Source of the DNA: Arthrobacter sp. Marseille-P9274
GTDB lineage: Bacteria > Actinomycetota > Actinomycetes > Actinomycetales > Micrococcaceae
NCBI RefSeq assembly: GCF_946892675.1
Contig: NZ_CAMPOV010000005.1
Location: forward strand, 1 to 64,000
Reading direction: 5' to 3'
DNA length: 64,000 nt
Numbering within the stretch: the first letter of the stretch is position 1; each line of letters begins with the position of its first letter. The notes under the pieces were generated by a model, which did not search any database, had not been told where the DNA came from, and worked only from the letters and a program-made list of their open reading frames with translations. The position numbers and the translations under genes are program-made. Below are positions 60,651 through 64,000 of the stretch, in pieces.

Positions 60651-60767
60651 CTGGACCACTGCCGACCTCTATTTCCGCGCGGACAAGGGCTGGGCTTTCG
60701 GCTGACATCCGGCTGTCCTGCATCGTGCCCAAGAGGAACGAAACCCTGTCAAATCAAGGAGCTGTAC

Positions 60768-62225
60768 GTGAAAACTGATGCCGTCTCGACTGAGAAGGCG
60801 CCCCATCTGGAGCGCCAGCTCAGCAACAGGCACATCCAGCTGATCGCCATCGGAGGTGCGATCGGCACCGGCCTGTTCATGGGTTCGGGCAAGACGATCT
60901 CCGTTGCGGGTCCGTCCGTAATCTTCGTCTACATGATCATCGGCTTCATGCTGTTCTTCGTCATGCGGGCGATGGGCGAGCTGCTGCTGAGCAACCTCAA
61001 CTACAAGTCCTTCAGTGACTTCGCCGGCGACCTCCTCGGTCCCTGGGCCGGGTTCTTCACCGGCTGGACCTACTGGTTCTGCTGGGTCGTCACCGGCATC
61101 GCGGACGTCATCGCCATCGCCGGCTACGCCAATGAATTGGTGCCGGGCATCCAGCTCTGGATCCCGGGCGTGTTCACCGTGGCCGTCCTGCTGTTGCTGA
61201 ACCTGGCCACCGTCAAGGCGTTCGGCGAGACCGAGTTCTGGTTCGCCCTGATCAAGATCGTCGCCATCGTGGCGCTGATCGTCACCGGCCTGGTCATGAT
61301 CTTCACCGGTTTCGAGTCCGATGCCGGCCCGGCCTCCTTCAGCAACCTGTGGAGCCACGGCGGCTTCTTCCCGCAGGAGTTCATGGGCTTCGTGGCGGGC
61401 TTCCAGATCGCAGTCTTCGCCTTCGTGGGCATCGAACTGGTGGGTACGACGGCGGCGGAAGCCAAGGATCCGGAGAAGAACCTTCCCAAGGCCATCAACT
61501 CCATCCCCGTCCGCGTGCTGCTCTTCTACGTAGGCGCCCTGGTCATCCTGATGGCCGTCACCCCGTGGACCGAGTTCCAGGCCGGGCACAGCCCCTTCAT
61601 CGGCATGTTCTCGCTGGCAGGACTCGGGATGGCCGCCACCATCGTCAACCTCGTGGTGCTGACCTCGGCAATGTCCTCGGCCAACTCCGGCGTCTACTCG
61701 ACCTCCCGCATGGTGTTCGGCCTCGCCCAGGAAGGCGACGCTCCGACCACCCTCGGCAAGCTCTCCTCGCGCAAGGTTCCGCAGAACGCACTGTTCCTGT
61801 CCTGCGTCCTGCTGCTCGCCGGCGTCGTCCTCCTCTACGCGGGCGACAGCATCGCCCTGGCGTTCGAAATGGTTACCACGGTCTCCGCGGTCTGCTTCAT
61901 GTTCGTCTGGTCCATCATCCTGGCCAGCTACCTCGCCTTCCGGAAGCGCCGGGCGCAGCTGCACAATGAGTCCAAGTTCAAGATGCCCGGCGGCATCGCG
62001 ATGGTCTGGGTGGTGTTCGCGTTCTTCGCCTTCGTCCTCTGGGCCCTGACCACGCAGCCGGACACGCTCACCGCGCTGCTGGTGACCCCGCTCTGGTTCG
62101 TCGTCCTCGGCGTCGCCTGGGCCATCCTGCGCCGGCGTCCGGTGCACATGGCACGGGCGGAGATGTTCCGGGCCCAGCTGCGCGAGCAAGAGGCGCAGCA
62201 GGAAAGCCCCGCAGACGTGCACTGA
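60768..62225 (+). CDS. amino acid permease, CycA-like (D-Ser/D-Ala/Gly symporter)
   Basis: A 485-residue APC-family proton symporter with 12 helices. RQLSNRHIQLIAIGGAIGTGLFMGSGKTI is the first-helix substrate motif (in part), GVYSTSRMVFGLAQEGDAP the loop typical of AAT permeases, and FVGIELVGTTAAEAKDPEKN the helix-6 signature. Resemblance to CycA plus the glycine riboswitch ahead point to glycine, alanine or D-serine transport. GTG start with AAGGAG upstream. A GC-rich hairpin follows. Confidence 0.92.
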   Translation: MKTDAVSTEKAPHLERQLSNRHIQLIAIGGAIGTGLFMGSGKTISVAGPSVIFVYMIIGFMLFFVMRAMGELLLSNLNYKSFSDFAGDLLGPWAGFFTGWTYWFCWVVTGIADVIAIAGYANELVPGIQLWIPGVFTVAVLLLLNLATVKAFGETEFWFALIKIVAIVALIVTGLVMIFTGFESDAGPASFSNLWSHGGFFPQEFMGFVAGFQIAVFAFVGIELVGTTAAEAKDPEKNLPKAINSIPVRVLLFYVGALVILMAVTPWTEFQAGHSPFIGMFSLAGLGMAATIVNLVVLTSAMSSANSGVYSTSRMVFGLAQEGDAPTTLGKLSSRKVPQNALFLSCVLLLAGVVLLYAGDSIALAFEMVTTVSAVCFMFVWSIILASYLAFRKRRAQLHNESKFKMPGGIAMVWVVFAFFAFVLWALTTQPDTLTALLVTPLWFVVLGVAWAILRRRPVHMARAEMFRAQLREQEAQQESPADVH

Positions 62226-62241
62226 CCCCGCACGTCGGTCC

Positions 62242-62276
62242 GGCAGGCCGCCGCGGAGACCCCGCGGCGGCCTGCC
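62242..62276 (+). terminator. hairpin after the permease gene
   Basis: GGCAGGCCGCCGCGG pairs exactly with CCGCGGCGGCCTGCC around a five-base loop, 16 bp past the stop. Very GC-rich, no T-run. Confidence 0.6.
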
Positions 62277-62307
62277 CTGAACGGGCTGTCACCGGGCGGC
62301 GACCTTC

Positions 62308-62337
62308 TTGTGGAGGCCGGTCCGGAACGGTTACGAT
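62308..62337 (+). promoter_or_regulatory. candidate promoter of the gcvP leader
   Basis: TTGTGG (62308-62313) and TACGAT (62332-62337) with an 18-bp spacer, 35 bp before the second glycine riboswitch. Confidence 0.5.
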
Positions 62338-62372
62338 GCTCACATCGACAATAACTGAATCATGCCTTCGAC

Positions 62373-62571
62373 ATGCGGCGGGAGAGTCCTGCTGGTGCTA
62401 GTCAGCAGGCGCCGTAGGAGCAATACCTCCCCAGGAATCTCTCAGGCACCTGTACCGCCGCGGAGAGGCAACTCTGGAAAGCAGCCGGACACATGAAACC
62501 GGCTCACCGACGGTGCAAGCGGATTCGTTCCGCGGAATCTCTCAGGTCCAATACAGAGTGGGGAGGGACCC
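62373..62571 (+). promoter_or_regulatory. tandem glycine riboswitch (gcvP copy)
   Basis: Same two-aptamer architecture as at 60322: GCGGCGGGAGAGTCCTGC, GGAATCTCTCAGGC, CTCTGGAAAGCAGC, GGAATCTCTCAGGTCC and ACAGAGTGGGGAGG. The two copies are clearly paralogous. Glycine binding normally turns on the cleavage system. It ends about 50 bp before the gcvP start. Confidence 0.95.
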
Positions 62572-62620
62572 GATCCACATGGCGTGCCACGCATGCCAGC
62601 CCAATTAACGGAGTTCCTTC

Positions 62621-64000
<1,380 letters not shown>

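Overview
The window is GC-rich, densely coded DNA from a Gram-positive actinobacterium, most likely Arthrobacter or a close relative in the Micrococcaceae. The signs are a DUF222/HNH gene, an ANTAR regulator, a SigB/F-type sigma factor, an Rv2629-like protein, FCD-type GntR regulators and lipoprotein PBPs, with many ATGA/GTGA overlaps between neighbours. Family names below come from recognising motifs by eye; no database search was run. No rRNA, tRNA, CRISPR array, insertion sequence or prophage was seen.

Layout. 1-5.0 kb: end of an HNH gene, pheA, an MgtC-like gene and a surface protein. 3.5-7.3 kb: an amino-acid (cystine-like) ABC transporter whose permease/ATPase genes are separated from the binding-protein gene by an opposite-strand M20 deacylase. 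7.5-33 kb: housekeeping and accessory genes. These include an SRPBCC protein, SulP, a class B PBP, diacylglycerol kinase, acylphosphatase, CorA, an alanine-type aminotransferase, a PaoABC-like molybdenum hydroxylase behind an ANTAR regulator, and a guanidine-III riboswitch driving a paired SMR (Gdx) exporter. 33.1 kb: a SigB/F-type sigma factor.

33.9-47.1 kb is the most distinctive region. It holds three GT9, two GT4 and one GT2 glycosyltransferases, GmhA-like and GmhB-like enzymes, two different HldE-like kinase/nucleotidyltransferases, an SDR and an aldehyde dehydrogenase. Together they look like a nucleotide-activated-heptose pathway for a cell-surface or secreted glycoconjugate, although the organism should not make LPS. 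No flippase, polymerase or ligase is in view.

47.1-64 kb: TerC under a yybP-ykoY (Mn2+) riboswitch, a CoA-transferase, an Rv2629-like gene with a small partner, a debranching enzyme with its LacI regulator, an MFS exporter fused to carboxypeptidase-regulatory-like repeats, a protealysin/emfourin pair, and two tandem glycine riboswitches in front of a CycA-like permease and gcvP. The window cuts gcvP at its right edge.

Two patterns recur. At least seven genes carry short tandem duplications at their 3' ends that contain or abut the stop codon. Two convergent gene pairs are separated by long perfect palindromes sharing one core.
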